From: Candidatus Gastranaerophilales bacterium
GTDB lineage: Bacteria; Cyanobacteriota; Vampirovibrionia; Gastranaerophilales; Gastranaerophilaceae
Reading direction: 5' to 3'
Length of the DNA stretch: 64,000 nucleotides
Assembly: GCA_944326475.1 (NCBI GenBank)
Contig: CALVEC010000006.1
Location: forward strand, 1 to 64,000
A program made the position numbers and the translations under genes. Below are positions 1 to 7,360 of this stretch, one piece after another; position 1 is the stretch's first letter, and every line of letters begins with the position of its first letter. Under the pieces are notes generated by a model. The model did not search any database and had not been told where the DNA came from. It saw nothing but the letters and a program-made list of their open reading frames with translations.

Positions 1-11
1 GCCATACCCAT
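1..11 (-). CDS. 5' end of a minus-strand gene cut by the window edge
   Basis: On the minus strand an ATG at 11 (reading M-G-M) is preceded by the Shine-Dalgarno sequence AAGGAG at 21-26 with 9 nt spacing, so a gene starts here and runs off the left edge. Product unknown. Its upstream region is strikingly similar to that of the minus-strand gene starting at 41186, so the two may be related or co-regulated. Confidence 0.55.
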
Positions 12-53
12 AATTAATGTCTCCTTCGAGATTCTTTTTTACTTACTTACATT

Positions 54-84
54 TATATAAAAACAAAAAGTATATACAAATTTC
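54..84 (-). promoter_or_regulatory. Shared-motif promoter (nAATT-N14-GTTTTTATA type), copy 1
   Basis: Read on the minus strand, GAAATT is followed after exactly 14 nt by GTTTTTATATAAATG. The -10-like TATATA lies about 43 nt before the ATG at 11. The same arrangement with the same spacing occurs before the genes starting at 37794, 41186, 45678, 52300 and 57123. Confidence 0.55.
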
Positions 85-98
85 ATACTTTGTATATA
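71..98. promoter_or_regulatory. 10-8-10 inverted repeat over the upstream promoter element
   Basis: TATATACAAA (71-80) and TTTGTATATA (89-98) are perfect reverse complements around an 8-nt spacer. The repeat covers the AATT box of the minus-strand promoter at 54-84, so it is a plausible operator. A degenerate version sits at the same place before the gene starting at 41186. Confidence 0.4.
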
Positions 99-138
99 TC
101 GTTACATTTCGTTACATAATGAAAATAAAGTATACAAT

Positions 139-167
139 TTGGTTTATATCTGACGCTGTGTTATAAT
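139..167 (+). promoter_or_regulatory. Housekeeping-type promoter of glgC
   Basis: A TTGGTT -35 box (139-144), a 17-nt spacer and a perfect TATAAT (162-167) put transcription start near 174. That start lies downstream of the TTG at 169 and so favours the ATG at 199 as the glgC start. Confidence 0.65.
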
Positions 168-198
168 TTTGAAAAGCATAAGGAAAGATAGAGGACTC

Positions 199-1434
199 AT
201 GGCTGTTGAAGATACGCTGGTTATGATATTGGCAGGCGGCGAAGGAAAAAGGTTGTATCCGCTTACGAGAGACAGGGCAAAGCCGGCTGTTCCTTTCGGC
301 GGAAGGTACAGAATAATAGATTTTGTAATTAACAATTTTATCAATTCCGGTTTTTACAAACTTAAAATACTGACCCAATACAAATCAGATTCTTTGAACA
401 AACATATTGCGCGTTCTTGGCCTTTGTCTCCGATAATTAATCAGTACGTAGACCTTGTGCCGGCACAGATGAGAATAGACGGAAACTGGTACAGAGGCAC
501 GGCGGATGCGGTTTATCAAAATATTCACCATATAACGGACGAAGAATTTAAGAATGTTTGTGTGTTTGGCGGCGACCACATATATAAAATGAATGTGTAT
601 TCAATGCTTAAATACCACAGGAATCATGATGCGGATTTAACAATTTCAGCAATTCCTATTCCCATTGAACAGGCAGGCGAATACGGCATTATTGAAGTGG
701 ACGACAACTGGAGGTTAACCGGTTTTGTTGAAAAGCCGGCAGAAAAACCGCGTTCCATTCCCGGCGACGAGACTAAATGCCTTGCTTCAATGGGAAATTA
801 TATCTTTAAAAAAGACAAACTCGTAAATGAGCTTATGCAAGATGCGGAGCTTTCCGGGTCAAACCATGATTTTGGGAAAAATATTATTCCCAAGATGCTT
901 GCGCAGGGTGATTCCGTGTATGTATACGACTTTGCACAGAACGAATTTAAAGGAATGGAAGAATCCGAGAGAGGGTATTGGCGTGATGTGGGGACAATAG
1001 ATGCCTACTGGCAGGCAAACATGGATTTGCTGGAATATGACCCCGAACTGAATTTATACTCTCAGGAGTGGCCGTTAAGAACGTTTAATTACAACTATCC
1101 GCCGGCAAAGTTCATCTGGGAGGAGCTTGAGCGCCGCGGGCTAGCTACAAACTCAATGGTTTCCGAGGGATGCATTATTTCAGGCGGAACATTGTCACGA
1201 TGTGTTCTTTCACCAAAAGTCCGTATAAACAGTTTTTCAAGTGTTGTTGACTCAATATTAATGGAAAACGTTAACGTCGGAAGGCATTCACATATTTCAA
1301 AAGCTATAATTGACAAAAATGTCGACATTCCTCCTTACACAAAAATAGGGTTCGACAAGGAAGAAGATTTAGCAAGAGGTTTTTACGTATCAGAAAACGG
1401 GGTAACTGTAGTCCCCAAAGGAGCAAAGTTATGA
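199..1434 (+). CDS. glgC: Glucose-1-phosphate adenylyltransferase (ADP-glucose pyrophosphorylase)
   Basis: Makes ADP-glucose from glucose-1-phosphate and ATP, the committed step of bacterial glycogen synthesis in the cytoplasm. The N-terminal nucleotidyltransferase core shows LAGGEGKRLYPLT and the KPAVPFGG motif, followed by FGGDHIYKMN and the GTADAV loop. A left-handed beta-helix hexapeptide domain forms the C-terminal part, with isoleucine/valine-rich turns from about residue 290. The 411-residue length fits the family. An open frame begins at a TTG at 169, but ATG 199 is preferred because the promoter -10 ends at 167 and GAGGA lies just upstream of 199. It overlaps the next gene by 4 nt (ATGA), so the two are probably co-translated. 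The synthase-like partner is some 28 kb away. Confidence 0.95.
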   Translation: MAVEDTLVMILAGGEGKRLYPLTRDRAKPAVPFGGRYRIIDFVINNFINSGFYKLKILTQYKSDSLNKHIARSWPLSPIINQYVDLVPAQMRIDGNWYRGTADAVYQNIHHITDEEFKNVCVFGGDHIYKMNVYSMLKYHRNHDADLTISAIPIPIEQAGEYGIIEVDDNWRLTGFVEKPAEKPRSIPGDETKCLASMGNYIFKKDKLVNELMQDAELSGSNHDFGKNIIPKMLAQGDSVYVYDFAQNEFKGMEESERGYWRDVGTIDAYWQANMDLLEYDPELNLYSQEWPLRTFNYNYPPAKFIWEELERRGLATNSMVSEGCIISGGTLSRCVLSPKVRINSFSSVVDSILMENVNVGRHSHISKAIIDKNVDIPPYTKIGFDKEEDLARGFYVSENGVTVVPKGAKL

Positions 1435-1892
1435 AAAAATTTTTAATATCTTTGATGATATTATTTTTCGCCGGAATAACGGTAACAGGCTGTATGGCGG
1501 TTGCGCCGAAAAAAGATTTAAAACCGTCAGATTATGATTTAGGAATGACATACGAAAAAGCGGCAAAAGAAGACAAACCGATAATTGCAGTCTTTTATGC
1601 AGATTGGTGCACGTATTGCATACGATTCATGCCCAAGCTTGATTCTGTCAGAAATATTTACAAAGACAAATTTAACGTAGTGTTGATAAATGTTGAATCA
1701 GAGCAGAACAAAAAACTGGTTGATGAATACAGAATATCCGGATTTCCGACTGTTTACTTAATTGACCCTGAATACGATAACAGAGTACATATTGACGGAC
1801 CGTACCTTGAGAGTGTAAAATCACTAAGTACGGAAGTTGGCAGATATGCAAAAATAAGAGAGCTAATAAAGAAAGGCAGTGCTTGTAAATGA
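1431..1892 (+). CDS. Thioredoxin-fold lipoprotein
   Basis: A 153-residue envelope protein with a lipoprotein signal: a charged start, a hydrophobic stretch and a lipobox VTGC with the lipid-bearing Cys at about residue 21. The mature part is thioredoxin-like, with an active-site motif WCTYC at about residues 61-65, and a cis-proline region (SGFPTVYLID). It resembles DsbD C-terminal-type or thioredoxin_7-type domains that reduce or oxidise disulfides outside the cytoplasm. It overlaps glgC by 4 nt and the next, pseudopilin-like gene by 4 nt. That next protein has cysteines in its extracytoplasmic part and could be a client; this is inference. Confidence 0.8.
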   Translation: MKKFLISLMILFFAGITVTGCMAVAPKKDLKPSDYDLGMTYEKAAKEDKPIIAVFYADWCTYCIRFMPKLDSVRNIYKDKFNVVLINVESEQNKKLVDEYRISGFPTVYLIDPEYDNRVHIDGPYLESVKSLSTEVGRYAKIRELIKKGSACK

Positions 1893-2464
1893 TGAATAAA
1901 AAATTAGCAATGACATTCAGCGAAGTTCTTATTACGCTTACCATTATCGGTGTTGTGGCAGCAATAACAATCCCCCCGCTGAAAAAATACACCCAGAAAA
2001 ATGAGTTTGTTACAAAATTAAAAAAAGCTTATGTTACCCTTGAACAGAACCTTGACTTTATGACAGAAGAAAAGGGTCCGATTTCTAAATGGAATTTTAC
2101 AAATCTCACAATAGACGATTTTGCAGAGTACCTCCTTGTTGCATACAAATGTGAGGGCGACACAAAGGACAACTGCTTTGCAAAAAGCTACGGCACGCTC
2201 AGCGGAGGAACCGGCAATGCACCTTCATCCACGCCGATATTGCTTTTAGACGGCACAAGTATGGCGCTTGAGAATTGTACGGAAAACGCTTGTGACATTG
2301 TTGTCGATGTAAACGCGCTGGAAAAACCTAATATCTATGGAGTTGACTATTTTACCCTGCAAATAGACAAAAACAAAGAAAAAATTATTCCTAAAGAAGG
2401 AAATACAGATGACTGCCTTGTTGAAGATATTATAAAAGACGGATGGCAGATTAATTACTGGTAA
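1889..2464 (+). CDS. Type IV pilin / type II secretion pseudopilin-like protein
   Basis: A 191-residue protein beginning with two Met codons, then a short basic leader and the prepilin N-terminal helix TFSEVLITLTIIGVVAA, with Glu at the fifth position after the likely cleavage site (KLA/MTFSE). Prepilin peptidase usually prefers Gly before the cut; here it would be Ala. The C-terminal domain contains paired cysteines (CEGDTKDNC, NCTENAC), suggesting disulfides. Such proteins assemble into pili or secretion pseudopili in the inner membrane. It follows the thioredoxin-like lipoprotein with overlap, so these two genes probably act together, although their link with glgC is not obvious. Confidence 0.75.
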   Translation: MMNKKLAMTFSEVLITLTIIGVVAAITIPPLKKYTQKNEFVTKLKKAYVTLEQNLDFMTEEKGPISKWNFTNLTIDDFAEYLLVAYKCEGDTKDNCFAKSYGTLSGGTGNAPSSTPILLLDGTSMALENCTENACDIVVDVNALEKPNIYGVDYFTLQIDKNKEKIIPKEGNTDDCLVEDIIKDGWQINYW

Positions 2465-2485
2465 AAAACAGCTTTTTACATTCAC

Positions 2486-2538
2486 AAGAACCGCAAATAT
2501 ATTGAATTTTATTATTCTGTGTTATTGCGGTTCTTTTG
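2486..2538 (+). terminator. Rho-independent terminator after the pseudopilin gene
   Basis: AAGAACCGCAA (2486-2496) pairs perfectly with TTGCGGTTCTT (2525-2535) and is followed by TTTT. It closes the glgC-lipoprotein-pseudopilin operon. Confidence 0.8.
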
Positions 2539-2623
2539 CTAATTCTGTAGTATTAGATACAACTGCAAAAAAATTATTCTTTAGAGTGGTGAAAAGCACT
2601 AAAAAATGCGTTATTATAATAAA

Positions 2624-2713
2624 GCGAGTTAGTTGACAACCGGACACTTTTTTCGGGGTTGCGATAAAAAAGTTTTTGATGGTTTGGTTTAATGTTGGCT
2701 AACTTGCTTTTTT
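2624..2713 (+). ncRNA. Candidate small RNA between terminators
   Basis: A TATAAT (2615-2620) is followed by a two-level stem: GCGAGTTAG (2624-2632) pairs with CTAACTTGC (2699-2707) with one G-U, and inside it ACTTTTTT (2646-2653) pairs with AAAAAAGT (2666-2673). The outer stem ends in TTTTTTATT, as in an intrinsic terminator. No clear -35 box is visible. No coding frame of note lies here. Without conservation data this is only a candidate. Confidence 0.35.
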
Positions 2714-2741
2714 ATTGCCCAAAATGACTCTTAAAATACAA

Positions 2742-2774
2742 AACGCACACCGCATATACCGGTGTGCGTTTTTG
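2742..2774. terminator. Bidirectional terminator between the glgC operon and the GGDEF gene
   Basis: AACGCACACCG (2742-2752) pairs with CGGTGTGCGTT (2760-2770), with a T-run on both sides (TTTTTG on plus, TTTTGTATTTT on minus). It most likely ends the minus-strand GGDEF transcript. Confidence 0.75.
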
Positions 2775-2789
2775 CTGTTATTTTAATTA

Positions 2790-3668
2790 TTAATAGTCTA
2801 TGTTTATTTGCGAGAACTGTACAATTTTGTTTTTGCCGCGTTTTTTAGCGTTGTACAGCGCGTGCTCTGCATACCGGATGAGGGTATTTGCGTCTTCTTC
2901 AACATTTTCAAGGAACGGGAAGGAAGAAATACCGCCGGAGATAGTAATTGGATGTTTTTCTTCTTCACCAGCGGGAATAAATTCCATTTTTTCAATGTCG
3001 CGTCTAAAACGTTCAGCAAACAAAAACGCATTTTCTTCCGGAGTGTTTGGCAGAATTACTATAAATTCTTCATCACCGTAACGCGTCAAAATATCTTCTT
3101 TTCTTATAAAACCTTTGAGCATTTCCGCTATTTTTTTCAATAGCACATCGCCCCAGTCATAACCGTACATATCGTTTACAACCTTAAAAAAGTCTATATC
3201 CAAAAGAAGACAGGAAAGCTTTGTGTCATATCTTTTTGCACGTGACATTTCAGCCTCGAGTCTTTCATGGAGATATTTTCTGTTATGCAAGCCTGTAAGT
3301 TCATCAGTTGTAGAAACCTGATTTATGGTGTCTTTGAGTTCTTTTATTTTTAATAAATTTTTGAGTCTGAGTTTGAACTCGTTTGCGTCAATCGGAGAGT
3401 TTACAAAATCGTAAGAATCTCCTCTAAAAACTATCTCATGAGCAAATTTGTCAGCAGCCACGAGCGTCGGCGCAGCCAGTTTTGTAACCATTGCGATTTC
3501 TTTCAGTTTATCGTCATTGCAATTCAGAATTATTGCAGAGGGATTATATTTTTGCGCCTCTTTAATATCGTCAATACCAATTGTTCGGACATTGAGTTCC
3601 TCGTTGTCCGCTAAAATTTTTTCCAGTTCAGCTGAGTCTCTGTCAGCAAAAATTACTACATTTTTCAT
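2790..3668 (-). CDS. REC-like plus degenerate GGDEF domain protein
   Basis: A 292-residue protein. Residues 1 to about 115 look like a receiver fold (ADRDS, IILNCNDD, then a VNSP-type beta5-alpha5 end) without a clear phospho-acceptor motif. Residues about 125-285 form a GGDEF domain with the usual DELTGLHNRKY, LLLDIDFFKVVND and SGGIS elements. The signature loop reads RYGDEEF where diguanylate cyclases have RYGGDEF, so the second glycine is replaced by Asp, and the usual YGH is YGY. The protein may be a weak or inactive cyclase, or a c-di-GMP or GTP sensor. The start at 3668 has a good AAGGAA ribosome site. Transcribed alone. Confidence 0.8.
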   Translation of the reverse strand: MKNVVIFADRDSAELEKILADNEELNVRTIGIDDIKEAQKYNPSAIILNCNDDKLKEIAMVTKLAAPTLVAADKFAHEIVFRGDSYDFVNSPIDANEFKLRLKNLLKIKELKDTINQVSTTDELTGLHNRKYLHERLEAEMSRAKRYDTKLSCLLLDIDFFKVVNDMYGYDWGDVLLKKIAEMLKGFIRKEDILTRYGDEEFIVILPNTPEENAFLFAERFRRDIEKMEFIPAGEEEKHPITISGGISSFPFLENVEEDANTLIRYAEHALYNAKKRGKNKIVQFSQINIDY

Positions 3669-3768
3669 AAAATTTTCCTTGTCATTATGACCATTATTCT
3701 TTGTATATTTATAATATCAAATGTTTTCGGAATTGTACATAATATTTATAAAGTATTTGCCTGATTTT

Positions 3769-4236
3769 TTAATCTTTTGCACTCTGTTCAATTTTTAAAA
3801 GCATTGATTTTATTGCCAGCCCGCCCGCATATCCGACGAGTTTTCCGTTTTTCCCGATTACTCTGTGACAAGGGATTATAACAGGTATTGGATTTTTGTT
3901 GTTTGCCATTCCGACAGCTCTGTAACCGAGAGGACAAGCACATTTTTCTGCAATATCCTTGTATGACATGGTTTTTCCGTAAGGAATTTCTAAAAGTACT
4001 TTCCACACTTTTTTTTGAAACTGCGTGCCATGCGGATTTAGCGGCAGCTCAAAACACTTTCTTTTTCCTTCAAAATATTCGTCTAACTGTTGCTTTGCTT
4101 CTTTTATTAAGCCTGTTTCGGCTATACTGTACCCGTCCAAACTCTTTTCCTTAAATATTATGCTTGTAATAGCACCGTTTTCATCAGCAATACCGAGTTT
4201 GCCGATTTTTGTTTCATAGTAAAATATATTTTTCAT
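3769..4236 (-). CDS. ogt: Methylated-DNA--protein-cysteine methyltransferase
   Basis: A suicide repair protein that removes alkyl groups from O6-alkylguanine onto its own cysteine. The 155-residue length matches Ogt. The active-site motif PCHRVIGKNGKLVGYAGG is complete, and the DNA-binding helix-turn-helix region (IPYGKTMSYKDIAEK, RAVGMANNKNPI) is in place just before it. Monocistronic, oriented away from perR. Confidence 0.93.
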   Translation of the reverse strand: MKNIFYYETKIGKLGIADENGAITSIIFKEKSLDGYSIAETGLIKEAKQQLDEYFEGKRKCFELPLNPHGTQFQKKVWKVLLEIPYGKTMSYKDIAEKCACPLGYRAVGMANNKNPIPVIIPCHRVIGKNGKLVGYAGGLAIKSMLLKIEQSAKD

Positions 4237-4279
4237 TCTTTCATAATATCACGAATTGTTAAGGTAAAAAAAATAGGTA

Positions 4280-4308
4280 TTGCACTAAATAAAAAAAATT
4301 GATATACT
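4280..4308 (+). promoter_or_regulatory. Promoter of perR
   Basis: TTGCAC (4280-4285), 17-nt spacer, TATACT (4303-4308). Transcription should begin near 4315, about 35 nt before the perR start. Confidence 0.65.
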
Positions 4309-4322
4309 CAAAATACATTTAA

Positions 4323-4337
4323 TAGGAATTATTCTTA
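4323..4337. promoter_or_regulatory. PerR/Fur-box-like 7-1-7 inverted repeat
   Basis: TAGGAAT-T-ATTCTTA is a 7-1-7 palindrome with one mismatch, close to the known PerR box form TTATAAT-N-ATTATAA. It lies just after the predicted transcription start of perR, consistent with autorepression. Confidence 0.55.
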
Positions 4338-4349
4338 ATAAGGAACTCT

Positions 4350-4793
4350 ATGAATCAGAACACGCAAAGTATAGATGACAAAATAGAAAGCTTGAAACAA
4401 CGCTGCCAGGAACTCGGAATGCGAGTTACAAACCAGCGTGTGGAAATTTTTCGTGAAGTTGCGTCATCCTGTGAACATCCGGATGCTGAGACGGTCTATG
4501 AACGTGTTAAACATCGCCTTCCGAACATATCATTCGATACCGTATACAGAACGCTTGCGTCGCTTGAAGATATGAATATGATATTCCGTGTGGATAATTT
4601 GCTTCCGAAAGCGCGTTTTGACGCTGACAAAAGACCGCACAATCATTTTCTCTGTATTAAATGCGGGGAAGTGTATGATATTTTTCCGGAAGACGGGTAT
4701 AAAATAGAAATTCCTGAGAACAGCAAAAAATTCGGAGAGATAAAAGATGTAAATTTGCAGGTGCGAGGCATTTGCAACAAGTGTAGACACTAA
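4350..4793 (+). CDS. perR: Peroxide-responsive Fur-family repressor (PerR)
   Basis: A 147-residue Fur-family regulator with an N-terminal winged helix (RVTNQRVEIF, SFDTVYRTLASLE) and a C-terminal dimerisation domain. Regulatory metal ligands of Bacillus subtilis PerR map onto His43, Asp91, His97, His99 and Asp110. The last is Asp as in PerR, not Glu as in Fur, which supports peroxide sensing by metal-catalysed His oxidation. Structural zinc is held by C102-x2-C105 and C142-x2-C145. It is followed after 14 nt by rubredoxin, and then by rubrerythrin, typical peroxide-response targets in anaerobes. Confidence 0.9.
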   Translation: MNQNTQSIDDKIESLKQRCQELGMRVTNQRVEIFREVASSCEHPDAETVYERVKHRLPNISFDTVYRTLASLEDMNMIFRVDNLLPKARFDADKRPHNHFLCIKCGEVYDIFPEDGYKIEIPENSKKFGEIKDVNLQVRGICNKCRH

Positions 4794-4807
4794 AGGAGAA
4801 ATGAACT

Positions 4808-4951
4808 ATGAAAAAATTTGTATGTAATGTATGCGGTTTTGTATACGATCCGGCTGAAAACGGAGACATTCCTTTTGAAGAACTGCCGGAAGATTACGCT
4901 TGCCCTCTTTGCGGTGTAGGCAAAGACGAATTTTCGCCTGAAGATGTATAA
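4808..4951 (+). CDS. Rubredoxin
   Basis: A 47-residue electron carrier with the single-iron FeS4 centre formed by Cys6, Cys9, Cys32 and Cys35 (CNVCG and CPLCG). The conserved GFVYDP and LPEDYACP segments are present. It starts 14 nt after perR with an AAGGAG site (4793-4798), so the two are one transcript. It probably feeds electrons to rubrerythrin encoded next, or to a related peroxide or oxygen reductase. Confidence 0.93.
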   Translation: MKKFVCNVCGFVYDPAENGDIPFEELPEDYACPLCGVGKDEFSPEDV

Positions 4952-4975
4952 AAGGGGCGTCAAACTTTGAAAACG

Positions 4976-5010
4976 TGCCCCCGTTCGGCTTTTTCGGGGG
5001 CAGTTTATTA
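4976..5010 (+). terminator. Terminator after rubredoxin
   Basis: TGCCCCCG (4976-4983) pairs with CGGGGGCA (4995-5002), followed by GTTTATTA. The T-run is weak, so some readthrough into rubrerythrin is possible. Confidence 0.65.
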
Positions 5011-5035
5011 TATGTAAAATTAAGGAGATTTTTTT

Positions 5036-5575
5036 ATGGAATTAAAAGGTTCAAAAACCGAGAAGAACTTAATGGAAGCGTTTGCCGGAGAATCACAAGC
5101 AAGAAATAAATATACATACTACGCTTCACAAGCAAAAAAAGAAGGGTATGTACAGATTTCAAAAATCTTTGAAGAAACAGCAAACAATGAAAAAGAACAC
5201 GCAAAAATTTGGTACAAGCTGCTAAATGGCGGCAGTATAGGCGATACAATGCACAATCTTGAAGATGCAGCAAACGGCGAAAATTATGAATGGACAGAAA
5301 TGTATGCAAAATTTGCTCAAGAAGCTAAAGAAGAAGGTTTTGATGATATTGCATTTTTGTTTGAAAAAGTGGCAATGATTGAAAAACATCACGAGGATAG
5401 ATACAAAAAGCTTCTTGAAAACATAAAAACCGGAAAAGTTTTTGTTAAAGAAGAAAAAGTAGTTTGGGAATGCGCAAATTGCGGATTTACTCACGAGGGA
5501 AACCAGTCAGTGGAAATATGCCCTGTTTGCAAACATCCGAGAGCCTATTTCTTTGTAAAAGCTGAAAATTACTAG
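5036..5575 (+). CDS. Rubrerythrin
   Basis: A 179-residue peroxidase of anaerobes that reduces hydrogen peroxide with electrons from rubredoxin. The N-terminal ferritin-like four-helix domain carries the di-iron ligands ([37 protein letters not shown]). The C-terminal rubredoxin domain has WECANCG and [11 protein letters not shown]. The start has AGGAG about 7 nt upstream. Directly downstream of the perR-rubredoxin pair, so it is a likely PerR target. Confidence 0.95.
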   Translation: MELKGSKTEKNLMEAFAGESQARNKYTYYASQAKKEGYVQISKIFEETANNEKEHAKIWYKLLNGGSIGDTMHNLEDAANGENYEWTEMYAKFAQEAKEEGFDDIAFLFEKVAMIEKHHEDRYKKLLENIKTGKVFVKEEKVVWECANCGFTHEGNQSVEICPVCKHPRAYFFVKAENY

Positions 5576-5604
5576 TTCCCGTATTGAACTGTAATCGTAA
5601 AAAC

Positions 5605-5640
5605 GCCCGCAGAATATTGCGGGCATTCTTTTATTTTTTT
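5605..5640 (+). terminator. Terminator after rubrerythrin
   Basis: GCCCGCA (5605-5611) pairs with TGCGGGC (5618-5624), followed by a T-rich run. Confidence 0.75.
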
Positions 5641-5654
5641 AAATCAGTGCATGT

Positions 5655-5692
5655 CAACAAAAAACTCTGCCTATGAAGAATAAGCAGAGTTT
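5655..5692 (-). terminator. Terminator of ftsZ
   Basis: Read on the minus strand, AAACTCTGC pairs with GCAGAGTTT around a 13-nt loop and is followed by TTTTTTG. It ends the ftsZ transcript. Confidence 0.75.
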
Positions 5693-5711
5693 CTATGCGT
5701 GTTTTATTTTC

Positions 5712-6941
5712 TTACTTCTGCAAGAACGGAGGAATATCAATTATACTCATCAAATCCGATTGTGATTTTTGAGCCGGAGCCATAGCCGGTTTCGGCTGCG
5801 GAGATGATATAAGGTTCTGATTGTTTTGCAGATTGTTATTGTTCTGTGTAGAAGCTGAATTGAACGAACCGGAGAAGAAATCAGCCGCGCTAATTGCTTT
5901 GGGTTGCTCTTTCTTCTGGAGAATTTCCTGAGTTTTCATCTCAAATCCTGTAGCAATAACAGTAATCTGGATTTCACCCTGGATTCTGTCGTCAATTACA
6001 GAGCCGAAAGTAACTATAGCGTCTTCGGCAACAGCGTCATGAATAACCTGTGCAGCTTCGGTAACTTCATGCAGAGTCATATCCGGTCCGCCTGTTACGT
6101 TCATAATGATACCGGAAGCACCATTAATAGAAGTTTCAAGCAACGGAGAATTGATAGCCAATTTTGCTGCTTCCATAGCTCTGCCTTCGCCTGTGCCTCT
6201 GCCGATACCCATAAGAGCGGAACCGCTTGACTGCATAACTGCTTTTACATCGGCAAAGTCAACATTGATAAGTCCCGGAACCGTGATAATATCTGATATA
6301 CCTTGAACACCTCTCAGCAGAACTTCATCAACTACCTGGAATGCTTCTTTCAGTGTTGTTCTTCTTTCAACAACTTCAATAAGTTTGTCGTTCGGAATAA
6401 CAATAAGTGCATCAACAGTCTCTTTAAGTTTTTCAAGACCTTGAAGCGCCTGATTCATTCTTCTTTTACCTTCAAAGCTAAACGGTTTTGTAACAACACC
6501 GATTGTTAAAGCGCCGAGTTCTTTTGCAATTTTTGCAACAACCGGAGCCGCACCTGTACCTGTGCCGCCGCCCATGCCTGCAGTAATAAATACCATATCA
6601 GCATTATCAAGAGCCTGAACAATCTGATCTCTTGTTTCTTCTGCAGCTTTTTCGCCTACTGACGGATCTCCGCCTGCACCTAAACCGCAGGTAAGCTTGC
6701 CGCCGAGGCGGATTCTGTTCTGTGCAAGCGACATTTCAAGAACCTGATTGTCGGTATTCATTGCCCAAAAATCTACACCGCTAAGTCCGGCTTTTATCAT
6801 TCTGTTAACGGCATTTCCGCCGCCGCCGCCAACGCCGACAACTTTTATGTCAGCAACATTATTTACGGCAAGTGACATTTGTGATGCCGATGTTTCTTCA
6901 CTTTCTCTTTTTCCAAAGAAGTCTGGTCCCATATTTTCCAC
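5712..6941 (-). CDS. ftsZ: Cell division protein FtsZ
   Basis: The tubulin-like GTPase that forms the cytokinetic ring. The nucleotide-binding glycine loops [13 protein letters not shown] and the tubulin signature [13 protein letters not shown] are intact, as are T7-loop elements ([11 protein letters not shown]). A Gln/Asn-rich linker leads to the conserved C-terminal peptide DIPPFLQK, which binds membrane tethers. The chosen start is the GTG at 6941, since AGAGGG lies 7 nt upstream; the first ATG (6932) would be about 16 nt from it. Monocistronic with its own terminator; the neighbouring division and wall genes of a dcw cluster are absent. Confidence 0.96.
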   Translation of the reverse strand: MENMGPDFFGKRESEETSASQMSLAVNNVADIKVVGVGGGGGNAVNRMIKAGLSGVDFWAMNTDNQVLEMSLAQNRIRLGGKLTCGLGAGGDPSVGEKAAEETRDQIVQALDNADMVFITAGMGGGTGTGAAPVVAKIAKELGALTIGVVTKPFSFEGKRRMNQALQGLEKLKETVDALIVIPNDKLIEVVERRTTLKEAFQVVDEVLLRGVQGISDIITVPGLINVDFADVKAVMQSSGSALMGIGRGTGEGRAMEAAKLAINSPLLETSINGASGIIMNVTGGPDMTLHEVTEAAQVIHDAVAEDAIVTFGSVIDDRIQGEIQITVIATGFEMKTQEILQKKEQPKAISAADFFSGSFNSASTQNNNNLQNNQNLISSPQPKPAMAPAQKSQSDLMSIIDIPPFLQK

Positions 6942-7360
6942 TGATTGACCCTCTTTTATAATCTAATACGTTGCAGTTGCTATATACTTTTGTAAAAACT
7001 AAATCTATATAACTTCTTAGTTTAATAGTATTTAAAAAATAAGAAATAGTAAAGAAAATATAGTTAAAATTTTATTATTTTTTAATATAAGTTAAAAGTC
7101 CTTAGTTTATTGTATACTCAGTATATAATACGTCTAGCTGATTTTTATTTTTTTCGGATTTTATTCATTTTAAGAAAAATTTTTACGCCCTAAATGTGAA
7201 GTTTTGTGAAATATATACAAAATATATGTTATTTATATCCACAATTCGGGAATTATAAAAGTGTAGCCAATTCTCTTTATACTTTCTCTTCCACTCCTTT
7301 TCTCCATGATGAATGTTTGCCGTCAGTGTTTGGCGGCATTTTTATTGCAAACAAGCCGGG
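6942..7360. other. 419-nt intergenic region upstream of ftsZ
   Basis: Very AT-rich with no credible gene. It holds a palindrome TATACT-C-AGTATA (7113-7125) about 175 nt upstream of ftsZ, a possible promoter or operator. On the plus strand a small hairpin, TGCCG...CGGCA with TTTTTATT (about 7318-7346), looks like an intrinsic terminator although no plus-strand gene precedes it, so a short plus-strand transcript is possible. I see nothing firmer. Confidence 0.4.
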
